Source: Phaeosaccion multiseriatum
Lineage: Eukaryota > Ochrophyta, other classes
Direction of reading: 5' to 3'
Assembly: GCA_965112735.1 (NCBI GenBank)
Contig: OZ218954.1
Location: 1,860,001 to 1,924,000 of the forward strand
Length of the DNA stretch: 64,000 nt
Below the pieces are notes generated by a model. It saw only the letters and a program-made list of their open reading frames with translations, made no database searches and was not told the DNA's origin. Positions 11,349 through 23,606 of the stretch are shown here, in pieces. The first letter of the stretch is position 1, and each line of letters begins with the position of its first letter. A program made the translations under genes and the position numbers.

Positions 11349-13750
11349 TCACACGTTCTTCTTTCCTTTGGAGACTTTGGGCGGTCCCGCCCCTCGCTTT
11401 CTGCAGGGGCACGACAGAATGGCCCAACACACCCTAAAGGGCAGAAACACCAAAAAGCCCACCGCCTTGATGGCAGACACGAGCAGATTGAGCGCCAAGT
11501 AGAAGAGGGGCCTCACCACGAACAGGCAGAGGAACACCAAGCACACCGACAGCAACACATAAGACGTGTACTTGACGATGCGCTTCCCATAGCCCTCCAA
11601 GGCCGTGCCCTCTACGAGAGCTACCATCTGCTTCTCGGCCTCCTTGTAGGACTGCTTGTAGGCCTGGTTGGTCGTCTTGGCCCACTCCTTCACCACTGGC
11701 TTGGCCGCCTGGTACCCTTCCTGGCCCTTGGACACCATCAGCTGGGCCCCTTGCTTTACCGTGGGTCCTGCGGCTGCGATGACAGGCATAATCTTCGGTC
11801 CCACCGTCTCCCACACCGGATCTGTGACTTTGCGCACCTTCTCGACTACATGGGAGTTCTTCGCCCGAACCACGGCCCGGTCCTTCAACTGCACGCACAT
11901 GAGACGAGTGCCGAAAGACAAGGAGGGGGGCGGGTGAGACCAAATCCAGCAGAAGGGAAGGGGGAATCAGCTCCAGAGCTGACAAGGGAGGCATGCGGCA
12001 AAGAGTCTTCTTGCTGCCTTCCTGCCTGCCTGTGAAAGCGTGAGCAGAGAGTCTATGAGAGAGTCTACATGTACATATACACATACCTGCGTTGAATAGA
12101 GGGCAATGTCGTCAAAAATGTAGGCCATGGACATTTCCTTTTGTCTGCTGCTGCTTGTGCTGCTCTCCTTGGCCGTCTTTGCCTTCCTTTCCTTCTCGAG
12201 GTCCTGAACCTTCTTCTCTGCCTTGGCCAGCTGCAGAGGCGGACACGCAAACAAGAGCGGAGCAGCATACAACGGGTGGGTGCGATGCGTCAGAAGAGGG
12301 AGCAGTACAGACAACGAAGGAGAAGCAGCAGCTTCGGGCTGGGAAAGCAAAGGGGCAGAATAAATACCCTTTTTCCCCAAGATGAAGCGTCTACCCGCCC
12401 AGCATTTATCTTTCTGCCGTGTGGTTTCCTTCTTTCTGCTGTCGTCACCACCACTACCAGTTACCAGCACACCTGCCGCTGCTCACCTCCGATGTCTTGC
12501 CCTCCAGCGCCTTCTTAAGCTCAGTCTCCGTCTGCGCTGCCTTGGAGGTGCACGCTTCTACCTCAGATTTGACCTCCCCGAGCTGGGTAGACGAATTCGA
12601 CGAAAGCTGTGGGGGGGTGGTGCGCGCGTGGAGTAGTGCGAGGCATAGGTGAGAGAGGACGCCACCATACTCGGCATGTGGAGGGGAATTCAAAAAGGCG
12701 AAAGCGTCAAGGCACGCCAATGCCTGCATCCTACCTTGGCCACCCAACACAGGCACGTAACTAACTCACCTCCTTCAGCTTCGCCTCTGCCTCCTCTTTT
12801 GCCTTCTCGAGCTCCAGTTTTGACTGCAGCGCGCTGTCCAACTCAGCACTGACGGACAAAAGTGCGGCAGCTCTGGGAGGGGGGGTCGGTAAGAAAGGAG
12901 GGGCGTCAGCGCGGCAGCGTCGGAGGGAAGACAAGGCAAAGAGTGTCCACCCCCCCAACCTTCACACACACTCAGCACATCAAGATCTTTCGCTTCCCAC
13001 TTACTTCTCTGCGAGTGCGTCAGTCGTCTCCTTCAGAGCTGTGGCGTCGCACGTCTGCGCGAAGGAAGATCAACCACAAACGGCACAGGTGGGAGAGCGA
13101 ACGTAAGGGCAGGTGTAGTGTACAGGGAGGCAAAAGGGTGAGGGGCCTCTCGTGACGCTACAAGCAGAGTACAACGGAGGACGTCGGATACCTCTCCTTA
13201 GGCCAGGCACCTTGGGTCTTGCCCATTTCTCTCTCTCTCTCTCTCTCTCTCTTTCCCTTTCTTTCTCTCCCTCGATCTCTTTCTGCTTCTCTCTCTTTCC
13301 CTTTCTTGCTCTCCCTCTCTCTCTGTTTCTCTCTCTTTCCCTTTCTTTGTCTCTCTGTCTCCACATCTCTCTCCTCTTCTCTCTTTGCCTTTATGTAGAG
13401 ACACCGGCGGTCGAGGCTGAAAGGTACACTCAAGCTTCGCATGCAGTTCTTCCGCTACTCCCCGTTTAGATTCTGAACCGGCGGCATAACGGACTTTCCT
13501 CCCTCCCTCCCTCCCTCCCTCCACTGCGACGCCGTCCTACGACATAGTATACCTGGGCGGACGTGTCGTCTCCTGCTCCTGGCGCGGCATCTGCTGCTGT
13601 TGCTGCTTCTGCTCTTGCTGCTGCTTCTGCTGCTGCCCCCGCCCCCCCCCCCTCGTCCGCCTCCTCCGCTCTCACCCCTTGCGGTCCCAGCACCGCGGCA
13701 AAGACAGTGAGCATGAGCAGTAGCCATCCTACCCTCTTCATCATTTTCAA
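11349..13750 (-). CDS. Orphan secretory-pathway coiled-coil membrane protein with C-terminal KKXX
   Basis: Six minus-strand exons: 13750-13553, 13054-13005, 12872-12770, 12606-12487, 12230-12087, 11888-11349; 384 residues, frame kept throughout. The N-terminus (MKMMKRVGWLLLMLTVFAAV, then a cleavage-like VRA) is a signal peptide. An Ala/Glu-rich stretch follows, then Lys/Glu/Leu heptad-like coiled coil (about 83-205: LELEKAKEEAEAKLKE, LAKAEKKVQDLEKERKAK). A Lys-rich amphipathic region comes next, then one or two hydrophobic segments (about 313-355). The last four residues are KKNV, a classical dilysine COPI retrieval signal. Inference: an ER-resident single- or double-pass membrane protein. 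I do not recognise the family. The start is the first ATG of the signal peptide; an internal ATG three codons later would work equally well. Confidence 0.72.
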
Positions 13751-13903
13751 GACGTGGCTCAGACTTTAAGGGCTGTGATTTTGACTTACAACTCGATGTT
13801 CTCTCTTCACCCCGCGTGAGCGGCCTTACAGGGCCACCAGTTTCCAATTTAAGTGCGCGGTTGTAATCTTTCCCTCCTTTTTGTGAGTTTATTAATCGTC
13901 ACC
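13751..13903. promoter_or_regulatory. Divergent promoter region, 153 bp
   Basis: This is the only sequence between the start codons of the ER coiled-coil gene (-) and the 2-hydroxyacid oxidase gene (+). It must contain both 5' UTRs and core promoters. No TATA-like element stands out. Confidence 0.5.
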
Positions 13904-16899
13904 ATGACAAACAATGTGCCTATCCCTCTGAATGACGCCTACGTCAACCATCCTGCGCTCACAGTCTATCGCAACGGCAAAGGGCTCACGGGGAAGGTGG
14001 ATTTGCAGAGAGGTAAGAGGATATCATTCCCCATTAATATAACCAACCCAACCCACCCTTTCGGTCTACTGTCCGTAGTCATCAGCGTCGACGACTTCCA
14101 GTGTCTGGCCCGGGGCTTCTTGGACAAGGCCCTTTACGAGTATGTGTCGAGTGGGACGGAGGACGAGCAAAGTGAGTGAGGGGGAAGGAGGGAGGGAGGG
14201 AGTGAGGAGGAGTGGGTGATAGAGCGAGTTTCCTCTGTACTGGTTGCACCACGCCCAGTATACTCTCGTCTTGTAGACGTGGGTGGAGGCCTGACTCTAT
14301 CTACACCCTCACCCTCTTACATTGACCTGCTGGTTGCGGGGCAGTTAAACTCGTCCACTCATCCACCCCCCCCCCCCCCCGTCCGTTGTCCCTCACCAGC
14401 TCTGGCGGAGAATCGTCAAGCCTTCAAACGCTTCTTCCTCGTGCCGCGGATGCTCCGGGACGTGAGTCGTGTGGACACCAGCCTCACCGTCTACGGCCAC
14501 AGGTGAGTGGGCAGTGTTGTGCGACAGGAAGGCGGCGGGTGTGTCTTGCTCTGCTCCTCTCCCCGCGAGTGTGTGTGCGCATGGACGAGCTTTCATGTGC
14601 GCAAATGAATCACACGTCGAGGCTTTCCTCACTCCAGCCCACACACCCACGCACGCAGGCATGTCATTCTTGGCACGTACATGCACGGCGCCGCTCTGCT
14701 CGCTACTGAACCGCTCTCTCCCCCCTCTCTTTCAGGGCAGCATTTCCCATCTTTGTGTCCCCGGCGGGCGTACACGCGCTCATGGATCCTGCGGGTGCGT
14801 GCGTGCGCAGTTGGCAAGTAATCACCCCACGAATGCAGCGATGTGTACTTACTGCCCCTTCCCCTCCTCCCCCTCCTCCTCCTCGCCCTCGCCACCCTCC
14901 CATCTTGCAGGAGAGTGCGCCACCGCCCGCGCGTGCGCCCATCTGGACACTGTGATGGGCGTGTCGCAGCACTCCACCAAGGATATGGAGGAGGTGGCAC
15001 GGGCCGCTCCCGGAGCACCGCGTTGGTTCCAACTCTACATCTTGAAGGTGAGGCGGCCGGAGGGGCGGCAAGAGCCTGGACTGCGCTAGGCTGGACTGCG
15101 CTGTGGAGCTGCGTGCGTATTTTCGTGCTTGCGTGTGCGTGCCTTATCAGGAGAGTAGCGCCCCTCTGTGCTTGCAGGAAAGCAAGCGACAAGTAAAAGC
15201 GACCCTTGTTTCCCGGGCACCAACCAACACACGCTCCCGCCCTCACCGACCAGGATCGAGAACTCACAGCGGCTCTTATAAAACGGGCCACCTCTGCGGG
15301 CTACGGCGCCATTTGCTTGACCGTGGACTCTGTGCGCTTTGGATTCCGCGAGGCTGACAGCAGAAACAACTTCAACGGACTCCCGCCGGGCCATAGGTGA
15401 GGCGAAGACATGTTTATTTCCCCTCACGCAGTCCAGCGCAGAAGTCAAGTAGGCGCGCCACCCCTCGCATGTCCTCTCTGCCTTAGGGAGCCTCTCTCCT
15501 TAATTTAAAAAAAAAAATACTTCCCTCGCCTCTCGTCTGTCTGCTGCCTGCCCTCCTTTCTTTTCCGTCGGTCGCATCTAGCCTGGCCAACTACCCCTCC
15601 GAGGACGGGTACAACGATAGAGTGAAGGACTCGTGGGACCAAGTGAGTTTTCAGTGCCTTGCCTTTGCTTGTCCGCCCTTCTTTCGCGCCGTGTGAGAGA
15701 ACTGCTGTTTTCGTTGCGGCTTTTCACCCCCCCCCCCCCCCTCTGTCCCTCTCCTTCCCCTTGGACCAGAATACAGAAAAGCTGTTCGACGAAACCGCCC
15801 AATGGGAAAGCATAGCTTGGATCCGGCAGCATACGCATCTGCCGGTCGTCGTCAAGGTGTGTGCAGGGATATGGATTACTGTGCCCGGGTGGGTTCATAC
15901 TTGCTCTCCTATTGCCATCCTTTCCTCCTCCCTCCCTACCTCTCCTCCCTCCGTCCATCCATACACACACACTCACACGAACGCACGCACGCACCCCCAC
16001 CCTCCTCCTCCTCCTCCTCTGCACTTTACGCGCTTAGGGCCTCATGTCTCCCCTCGACGCGGGAGAGGCCGTGCGGGCCGGGGCAGATGGCATAGTCGTG
16101 TCGAACCACGGAGGGAGGCAGCTCGATGGAGCTCTGTCCACCATAGAGGCGCTCCCCGGTGTGGTGGAGGCGGTCAAGAGCTGCACCCCCCTGGGAAGCG
16201 CACCGGTGAGGGAGGGTCAAAGAGCTTCGTGCCGTTCCGTGGGTGAAAGAATGGGGAAGGGTCCGATCGATGCTCACACTCGTACACGTACACATACACA
16301 CACACGGACAGACAGACAGACACACACATTACATAGTGCTACACTGTCTCGGCTCCTTCCGTCGGGACATTTTTTCTCTGTGCTGCTCCCTATTTATGTT
16401 TGGTTTACTCAAAGCCCCGGTTTGTTTTGTGTACTGTACTTGTGTGCGCTGCTCCCTCAGATACCCGTGTTCTTGGACAGCGGCGTGCGACGCGGGACCG
16501 ATGTGCTCAAGGCGCTGGCGCTGGGGGCGACGGCTTGCCTCGTGGGTAGGCCCGTCTTCTTCTCGCTGGCGCTTGCCGGAGAGGAAGGCGTGCGACGCAT
16601 GCTAAGCATCCTCCGAGATGAGCTCGAGGCGGCTATGGCCCTCTGTGGGTGTAATGTAAGTGCCTCCAAGGATCTAAGGGCGGGGGATGGATGGACTTGA
16701 GAGGAGTGTTGGTTGTTATTTCGCAGTGGCTCATTCACTACCTCGCTTGCTCGTCGCTTGCTTGCTTGTTGCTTGCTTGCTTGCTTTGGGCGGGCCCCTG
16801 CTTCCTCCGCTGTGCCCACCCCAGAGTCTTTCCTCCATAGACAGTGCCTTGGTGCTGCGGAAAGGGCACGGTTCCATGTACACGAGAGCGTCTCTGTGA
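13904..16899 (+). CDS. FMN-dependent 2-hydroxyacid (glycolate-type) oxidase
   Basis: Eleven exons: 13904-14012, 14079-14171, 14400-14502, 14736-14794, 14911-15047, 15254-15396, 15582-15642, 15770-15856, 16038-16205, 16461-16655, 16825-16899; 409 residues. It aligns along its length with plant glycolate oxidase: [20 protein letters not shown] near the N-terminus, [46 protein letters not shown], then the FMN/active-site block [14 protein letters not shown] (His about 288) and [20 protein letters not shown]. Reaction known for the family: 2-hydroxyacid + O2 to 2-oxoacid + H2O2, in peroxisomes for photorespiratory glycolate. The C-terminus RASL is at best a weak peroxisomal PTS1. The N-terminus is about 35 residues longer than in plant enzymes. 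Whether the substrate is glycolate or another hydroxyacid is open. Confidence 0.9.
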
Positions 16900-17942
16900 T
16901 TCATGGGTTGGGGCCTGTTCGCCCCCCAAACAGGGGAGGGAGGCCCAAGTGGAGCCGGACTCACGTGTCACGGTCTGCTGCGCTTCCTCCCGGTGGGGCA
17001 TGATGGGCATCCGCGTTGTCAGGCCCCAAGTCCTTCTGGAGAGGAAACGTCAAGCTTGCTTTGTCAGGCCATATGTCGTTGGAGAGAAGAAGACGGCTTG
17101 ACTGAGATGGTGCGTTGCTTGCCCACCACGTACAGAGCAGTCTGCACCAAGAAGAGACCAGCAAGAGGAAGCGGGGCGGTAGCCCTCCTTCTTCGGCAGT
17201 ACCCATTGGACTGGAGATGCTCGCAAGCAGAGCGGGGCGATGGAAGGGGGTTCTGCCCGACGATGTCGGAATACCTTGGCTTCCACGGTGTGCATTTTCT
17301 TCACGTCGATGGGCTACACAAATGAATGACCCCAGTGAATGGCCACGCCACGCGGTAAAGGTATAAAGAATGAGTACGGCTTTGTTTCGCTACGCCTCCT
17401 GCCTCGGGAGATGAGATGGTCGCTCTCCACATCGGACAGCGGCGCACTTGGAGAGCGGGGCACTTGGAGAGCGGGGCACTTGGAGAGCGGCGCACTTGGA
17501 GAGCGGGGCTAGAGGTCACCTGCGCTGTTTTATTGACTGGAGGAAGGGGGTCCCTCTCCTCTCACCGCCCCCGATCCGCGTGGACGGTTTCGCATGGAGT
17601 CACGGTGATGCGCAAACTATCTTCTGGTACTTACTGTTTTTATTCTGCACTGTTCCGTACTGTTTTGGTGTTGTGGTGCTTGTTCACACTCCGGCCGGTA
17701 CTGTATCAGCGGTTACAAGTGATTGAGAAAGTTCTAATGTGGGTTGGGCTCTCATTGGAAGGCCTGCAGGGGCTCATTGCTCATTTCAAGGAGGCGCTTC
17801 AATCGCTACCCCGAGTGCTCGGGGAAAAGCTCCTCCAATGGTATTCCGGGCCGGCTTTAGGTCACGGCTCCTCATTTTCATTGAAAAATATGCGCCCGTC
17901 GCTCGCTCGGACGCCTCAATCAATTATAGAGTACAGAACGAC
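16900..17942. other. Gene-poor stretch between convergent genes
   Basis: I find no exon with family resemblance in these 1043 bases. Open frames exist on both strands but lack splice logic or recognisable motifs. A short tandem repeat sits at 17439-17508. Some of the region must be the 3' UTRs of the oxidase and the CSA gene. Confidence 0.4.
17439..17508 (+). repeat. 16-bp tandem repeat, four copies
   Basis: GCGGGGCACTTGGAGA (alternating GCGGCG / GCGGGG starts) recurs with CACTTG at 17445, 17461, 17477 and 17493. Confidence 0.9.
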
Positions 17943-20237
17943 TCATCCCGTGCCCTCTCGCCGAGGCTGGAACATGATGGCCGGCGTGAAGAGTGGCCTG
18001 CTATTGTACGTGTCGAAGTCCTCATCCTCCATCTCGTCTTCGCCGTCGCTGCTCCAATCTCCACCACCACCTCCTGCCCCTGCTCCTGCGGCTCCTTGTG
18101 CCCCGGAGGAGGAGGAGGTCCCAGCCCCTTGCAGGTGCGCCGCGGTCCGCCCTGTGGTGGCGGGGAAGGAAGGCGACCACTGCATGATTAGACCGTCTTG
18201 CCCCGCGCTGAACATGTCCTGTGTCTCGTGCCTCAGCACGCAGCAGTGCACGGAGCTAAAGTGTCCGCCAAGAACTCTAGTTAGTTAATGTGTTGTGAGG
18301 AGAGAGAGAGAGAGGGAGGGAGGGAGGGAGGGAGGGAGGCAAGGAGGGAGGGAGGGAAGGAGAAATCCAGGGAGGGTGGAAAGATGGGAGGGAGGGAGGG
18401 AGCGGTGAGAAAGGCCGAGCCTCTTGTCGGAAAAGCTGGGTTTTTGAGAGGCAGGCAGGCAGCAAGGAACAGGAGAGATATTCGACCACAATTCCCGCAA
18501 TAGAGCCCCCCCCCCCAGCAATCAGCCATGAATCGTTCAGAGCTCCTCACTTTGTGGCCCGACCGTCCTTGGAATGGAGGGGGAAGTCGGCAATATCCCC
18601 GTCCACACCGTTGGGAAACAAGACGTGGTCCCGTCTTCGCCCTCCTCGACCGTGGAGACCCGCTTCTGCGTGGGTCAGGGCCATGCGGAAGGGTCGATTT
18701 CGGCGGTTACGCACATCGACAAAGTTGGTGAGCGTGTTTCGACCGCTCCACACGTGCCACATGCGCAGGCGGTCGTCCCTGCCAGACGACAGGAGGTGCT
18801 CGCCGTCTCCGGAGAAGCTGAGCGAGTTGACGGCGCCTGCATGAGCTCGAGCGTACACAGACGCACGAGAGATATGAGCACCTGGTGTCTCTAGAGTCCT
18901 GTAGTCGTCGCCAGGCTCCTGCCGGCGTGCACATTTCCTGCCCCTGCTGCTGCCGCTCCCCCGTCCTTCTACCCTGGCACTGGCACTGCTGCTACTCCCG
19001 TCACCATCATCATCCCGAACTTCGTCGTCATCCTCACTGTCCCTTTCCCCCACCTGCCCCCACCCGCCAACGTCCGTCTCATCCACGAGTGCGCCCCCCC
19101 CCCCCTGCCCCGTGCCCTTGTGCATGTCCATGCTCAGCAGACAGGCGGAGGCCCCCGAGCGGCGCACATCCCACAGGCGCACCGTGCAGTCGGCAGAGCC
19201 CGAGGCGAGCAAGTGGTCATCCGAGGGAGACCATGTCGCCACCCACACGGCGTCGGAGTGGCCGCTGAGCCGGTGCGTGCACCCGCCCGTGCGAATGTCG
19301 CAGAGTCGCACCGCAGGCTCGTCGCTCCCCACGGCCACGAGGGTATGGGTGCTGGAGGCGGGGGCGGTGGACATGGCAGCTGCGAAGGCCTTGGCCGGGC
19401 GGGCAGAGTGGGTGCTGAGCCCAGGGTAGCCTCCACTTCCTTCCGCCCCACCACCGATGGCGACGTTCATGACGACGGAGGTAGAGTTGGTGTCCCACAG
19501 ACAGAGCCTCCCGTCCATACCGCACGACACGAACATGCCTGTGTCGATCGGGTACCTGTATAGGACGGGGGGGGGGGGGGAGTGAGGAGAGGAGACGGAG
19601 ACAGATGGGCAAGGAAAGGCAGGCAAATGTTGGGCCAAAGAGAAGTGCCCCCTATCTATGGGGAGGCCTCGCACCGCTCACACACCAGCAAGCCACCCTC
19701 CCTTGCTGCCTTACCACTGCACTGTGGAGACGCTGTACGAGTGGCCCGAGAGGGCATTCGCCTGCGAGAGTGGCCCGGCCGAGCGGCGAGGCCTTTGGCT
19801 CCTCCACAGAGGCGGCACTTGGAGCGCCTCGGGCTCCTCGTCGTCGTCCTGCCCCCACGCCACCTCGCTTCGCTTTCGCGCACTGTCGTCAAGGTCGTAG
19901 AGGGAAATAGTGGCGTCCGCCCCCGCTGCGCCCAGAGACAGAAAAAGAGAGAGTCTTGGTCATCACAGGTATCAATGAGGGAGGGGTGGGCGGATGGGCG
20001 GAAGGCGGGCGGGTGATTGTAGGCGGGGGGATGTGACTCCCTGATGTTCTCCACGCCTCACGTACCTGCCAGCATGTACCTTCCCTCCGAGTTGTCAATG
20101 TCTAGCCAGTTGAGAGGCCCGCAATGGGCAGACTTGAGCTCCACCTCCACGTTGACATCCAGGTGCGCGAGACGCTCTTGATGTACGAGACAGCGAGCAG
20201 AGGTGGACTGCAGACTACCGAGCTGTCGGAGACTCAT
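17943..20237 (-). CDS. ERCC8: ERCC8/CSA-like WD40 repair protein
   Basis: Four minus-strand exons: 20237-20066, 19925-19715, 19555-18551, 18276-17943; 573 residues from the ATG at 20237. It collinearly matches Cockayne syndrome A protein (ERCC8): LDIDNSEGRYMLAG, ATISLYDLDD, TVQWYPIDTGMFVSCGMDG, LVAVGSDEPAVRLCDIRTGG, LSGHSDAVWVATWSPSDDHL, DCTVRLWDVRRSG, AHAGAVNSLSFSGDGEHLLS, HVLFPNG, and GHFSSVHCCVL rebuilt over the last splice. Known role: substrate receptor of a CUL4-DDB1 ubiquitin ligase in transcription-coupled repair. It is longer than the roughly 400-residue animal protein because of an acidic Ser/Gly-rich insert between two repeats and a low-complexity C-terminus. In-frame ATGs upstream (20444, 20543) would add 69-102 residues. 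I chose 20237 because MSLRQLGSL resembles the family N-terminus. Confidence 0.88.
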
Positions 20238-20634
20238 CACCTGCAATATGGACTTGTATCGCTCGCCAGAAGCGGCGGCCAGGGCGCCCTCTTGCTCTTT
20301 GACAAAGGCTTCCCGCCACGTCCTCCTCCGACCTCTACCCGCGGAGCCATTGCTACGCCGCCCATTTTCCTCATCAAGCCGTTGGCGACACCAACGCGGT
20401 GGTGCGCTCGAGAGAGAAGGGCGTATCTCTTGCGGGCGAAGCATAAAGTGATGTAGACCCAACTGTGAATGGACAACCAACGTGGTTGTTGCAACCCACT
20501 GGGCAACCGTGGATGGATATTTTTTTTCAGCACGAGGGAGCACTCCTATTACCCACGTACGTAGTCAAGCCCTAAAAACGCGGGAGGTACCACAACATTA
20601 AATTTGCAGCAGGTGGTATTATTAGAAAAAAATT
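20238..20634. other. CSA upstream region and eL6 3' end
   Basis: It holds the possible N-terminal extension of CSA (up to 20543) and the 3' UTR of eL6. No other feature is supported. Confidence 0.4.
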
Positions 20635-22586
20635 CTAAAAGACCATCTCGTGGGGCCTGTCTCCCTGGTTGAGCGAGAACTTGGCGTTGAGGTAGGCCTT
20701 GAGCATGGGCGTCTGCTTGATGACAGTTACGAGCTGGTCGTCCACGCTCTTCTGGTCCGCCTTGCGCTCGTCAGAGGTGGTGGAGCCCTGGATGACGGAC
20801 GAAGGGAGAGCCCAGAGTACAACGAGGACGGGTGGGATGGGGGGGGGGGGGGGGCTTAAGCCAAACGACTTGTACTCTGCCCTCAAGCCCGCAGAGCACC
20901 ATCAGTGGTGATAACCGGGCTGGTTTTGGGCCGCCCTTACACACCCGCACATCACACCGACAGGCCCAGCGCGCTGCCGCCGTGATGGGGGAGGTAAGGG
21001 GGTTAGTGTGAGGCGACTCGGTTGCCTACTTCACAGACGGAGTCGACGAAATGCCCACTGCCCTGGGCGAGTCCGGTGCGAACGTGTGTACTCGGCAGGC
21101 CCGGAGCCGCGCGACCGTGTTGGGGCGACAGAGGCAGGCCAGGCGCCTCTCTCGTATGCCGATGTGACTCCGACTCGTCGCCCTCCGAGAGGGGGTGCGT
21201 CTGTCCGGGACGGTCCAGCTCTCCGTCTCTCCCTCTCTCCGTCTCCCCGTCTCCCCCCCCCCCCCCCTTCATCGTCTGTTGTCTTAAGGCTGGGAGTGTG
21301 GTTCTCCAGACAGCGACGGGACCAGCGATCCAAGCTTTCGCACATACGTCCCCACGAAACTGCGGCCCCAGCTACGGCAAAAACACGGGTATCCCATCCA
21401 TCCGACCCCACAGCCTCACACATGGAAGACCGAGCCCAGCCTCTCCTTCTCCCCTCTCTCACTAACTCACCTTCTTGACCTGCTCGAAGAAGGCCTCCTC
21501 GTCCGTCTTCTTGTCCACCCCCTGGCGGGAGAAGTACGCGTCGGTGATGTCGGGCAGCTTGAGGCTGCTCACGTCCACGGTTTGGGACGTGGCAATGACA
21601 TAGGCCTGGTTCACACGGCGCAGAGGCACTCCGTTGACCTTGTAGGGGCCTGGGGGAGAGCACAAGAGAGAGAGAGAGTTAGCGTTGCTGCAGGAGGAAG
21701 GCCAAGGGAAAGAATAGAGGGGACAGTTGGCTGGCCGATGCAATCTTCGGCTGTGTGCCCGAAAGGCGGCAGGGCCGCGACATAAAAAAAGGGAGAGTTG
21801 TTGCAAACGCTGCGGCCCTCAGCTCTCATAGTCATTGCACTCAGCGACCCCAGTTGACAAGCAGCGCGAAGCCATCTGCACTTCCACCCTTATCCAGCCC
21901 CACCGCGTGCACACCAGTACAGTCCCGACAAGGCGCTCGCCTCCCCTGGGCACCACCCACATACCAAACCCACCCCTCCCCCAAAACACAGCCCTCTCGT
22001 GAGACTGCCCCCTTGGGGGTTCTCATTGCTCTTTGCGTGGCTAATGGGGCTGGCTGGGGAGTGGAGGCTGGCAGCGAATGGGCCGAGAGGACACGGGCTC
22101 CCTGCCGAAGGAGAGCACCTTTGGGATGGAGGCAGCGATGATTGGGAAGGAAAGAGGAGCTGTGCATCCAACCCGCCCCACAAGCCATAGTCTCACGCAC
22201 ATTTTTGTAATCATTGGGCACGCAGTAAACTCCCTCCCCTTCCTTCCCCTTCCACCTGTTCCAGTCTAAAATAACACTTGCTCCCAATTCCTCTTCCCTC
22301 TCCCTCTTTCCTCTCTCTCTTCACTTCCGTGCTGCTGCTCTGCAACAAAGCAGCACAGCTCTTCCACGTCCATGACAGCCTCTCTCTACTACTCACCCGT
22401 GACGAGCAGAGTCCCGCTGGCCAGCTGCTTCAGGAAGACGACCCTCTTGCCTCGGAAGCGGCCGCTGAGCAGGATGAGGATGCTGCCGGGGGCGATGCCA
22501 GCCTTCAGCTTGGTGGGCTTGGCCGCGCTCTTCTTGGAAGAGCGCTTGGGCTTGGGGATGTCCTCTGCGGGGTACCACTTCGGCAT
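20635..22586 (-). CDS. RPL6: 60S ribosomal protein eL6
   Basis: Three minus-strand exons: 22586-22397, 21649-21471, 20787-20635; 173 residues, phases 1/0. The peptide starts [15 protein letters not shown]. It contains [20 protein letters not shown] and [20 protein letters not shown] (joined over intron 1), then [16 protein letters not shown], and ends GDRPHEMVF. This is eL6 of the cytosolic large subunit, at the length seen in fungi and plants without the animal N-terminal extension. Intron 1 (750 bp) and intron 2 (680 bp) are larger than most in the window, as is common for ribosomal protein genes. Confidence 0.93.
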
Positions 22587-22867
22587 GCTGACCTGCTGCT
22601 GTCTAACACTAGTGCTTGCTTCTCCACTCGATTTGCCCAAAATACCCCCCGGGGGAAATTCATGTGTGTCTCCAGTTTTTTCTCCAAAGAGCGACGGTGG
22701 GATGGATTGACCAGCGCTACTCTGCCCGCGGGGGCGATGTGCGTTCCCGGTTCGGTGTGCCTCTATTTCCGCGGTGGGGGGACAACGGTGGAAGGGCGTT
22801 CCTTCTGACTGAGATGAAGAGAGAAGGAGGGGGAGGGGGAAAAGGGAAGGAAGGGGAGGAGTTGAGG

Positions 22868-23574
22868 GAGAATGGTAGAAGGCCTCACTCCAATGTAATC
22901 AGCTACATCGCTACCATGCAGCATATTTGATAAGATCCACGGCGGCGCTGTAGGTGATTACATTTGGAGCGAGGCCCTCTCGCTTTCATCTTCCTCCAAA
23001 AACTCTCCTTGGTGAGCACACGCTTGCAGGCGGGGGGCGCTTGCAAGGAGCTTACACAGCGGGGAACGAGCAAGGGGGCGAAGGCAGATTCTACCTATTC
23101 GCCTTGGCGCATGCACGCTGTGCAGGAGGGGGGCGACGAGGAGGCTGATGATGAGCTGCATGCAGAGGCGACCCTGCAGGAGGCTTGGGGACGGGAAGGG
23201 GACGAGGGTAGAAGACCTTACTCAGGATGTTGACAGCTACAACGCCACCATTCACCACAATTGATAGCGTCCATGATGGCGTCATAGCTGATAACATTTG
23301 GGACGAGGCCGTCTGCTTTCATCTCGACTGGCCTTGGGGCATGCACGCTTTGCATGAGCTGCTGATGAGCTGCACAAAGAGGCGACCCTGCAAGGAGCTT
23401 GGCAACGGGCAAGGGGACGAAGACAGAAGGCCATACTCGGGATGTGATGAGCTACAACGCAGCCATTCACCATAATTGATAACGTACATTGCCGCGCTGT
23501 AGCTGATAACATCTGGAGTGAGGCCGTCTGCGTTCGTCTCGACTGGCCTTGACGCATGCACGCTTTTCATGAGC

Positions 23575-23606
<32 letters not shown>

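Noticed and set aside
13150-13470. Frames through the CT-rich stretch 13230-13390
   Set aside because: Pyrimidine repeat in intron 1 of the ER coiled-coil gene, with no coding signature.
16903-17325. A 140-codon plus-strand frame after the oxidase gene
   Set aside because: No recognisable motif or supporting splice structure; base composition does not distinguish it from antisense frames.
17416-18288. A 290-codon plus-strand open frame
   Set aside because: Its 3' half is antisense to the last exon of the well-supported CSA gene and its 5' half covers the 16-bp repeat; no family resemblance.
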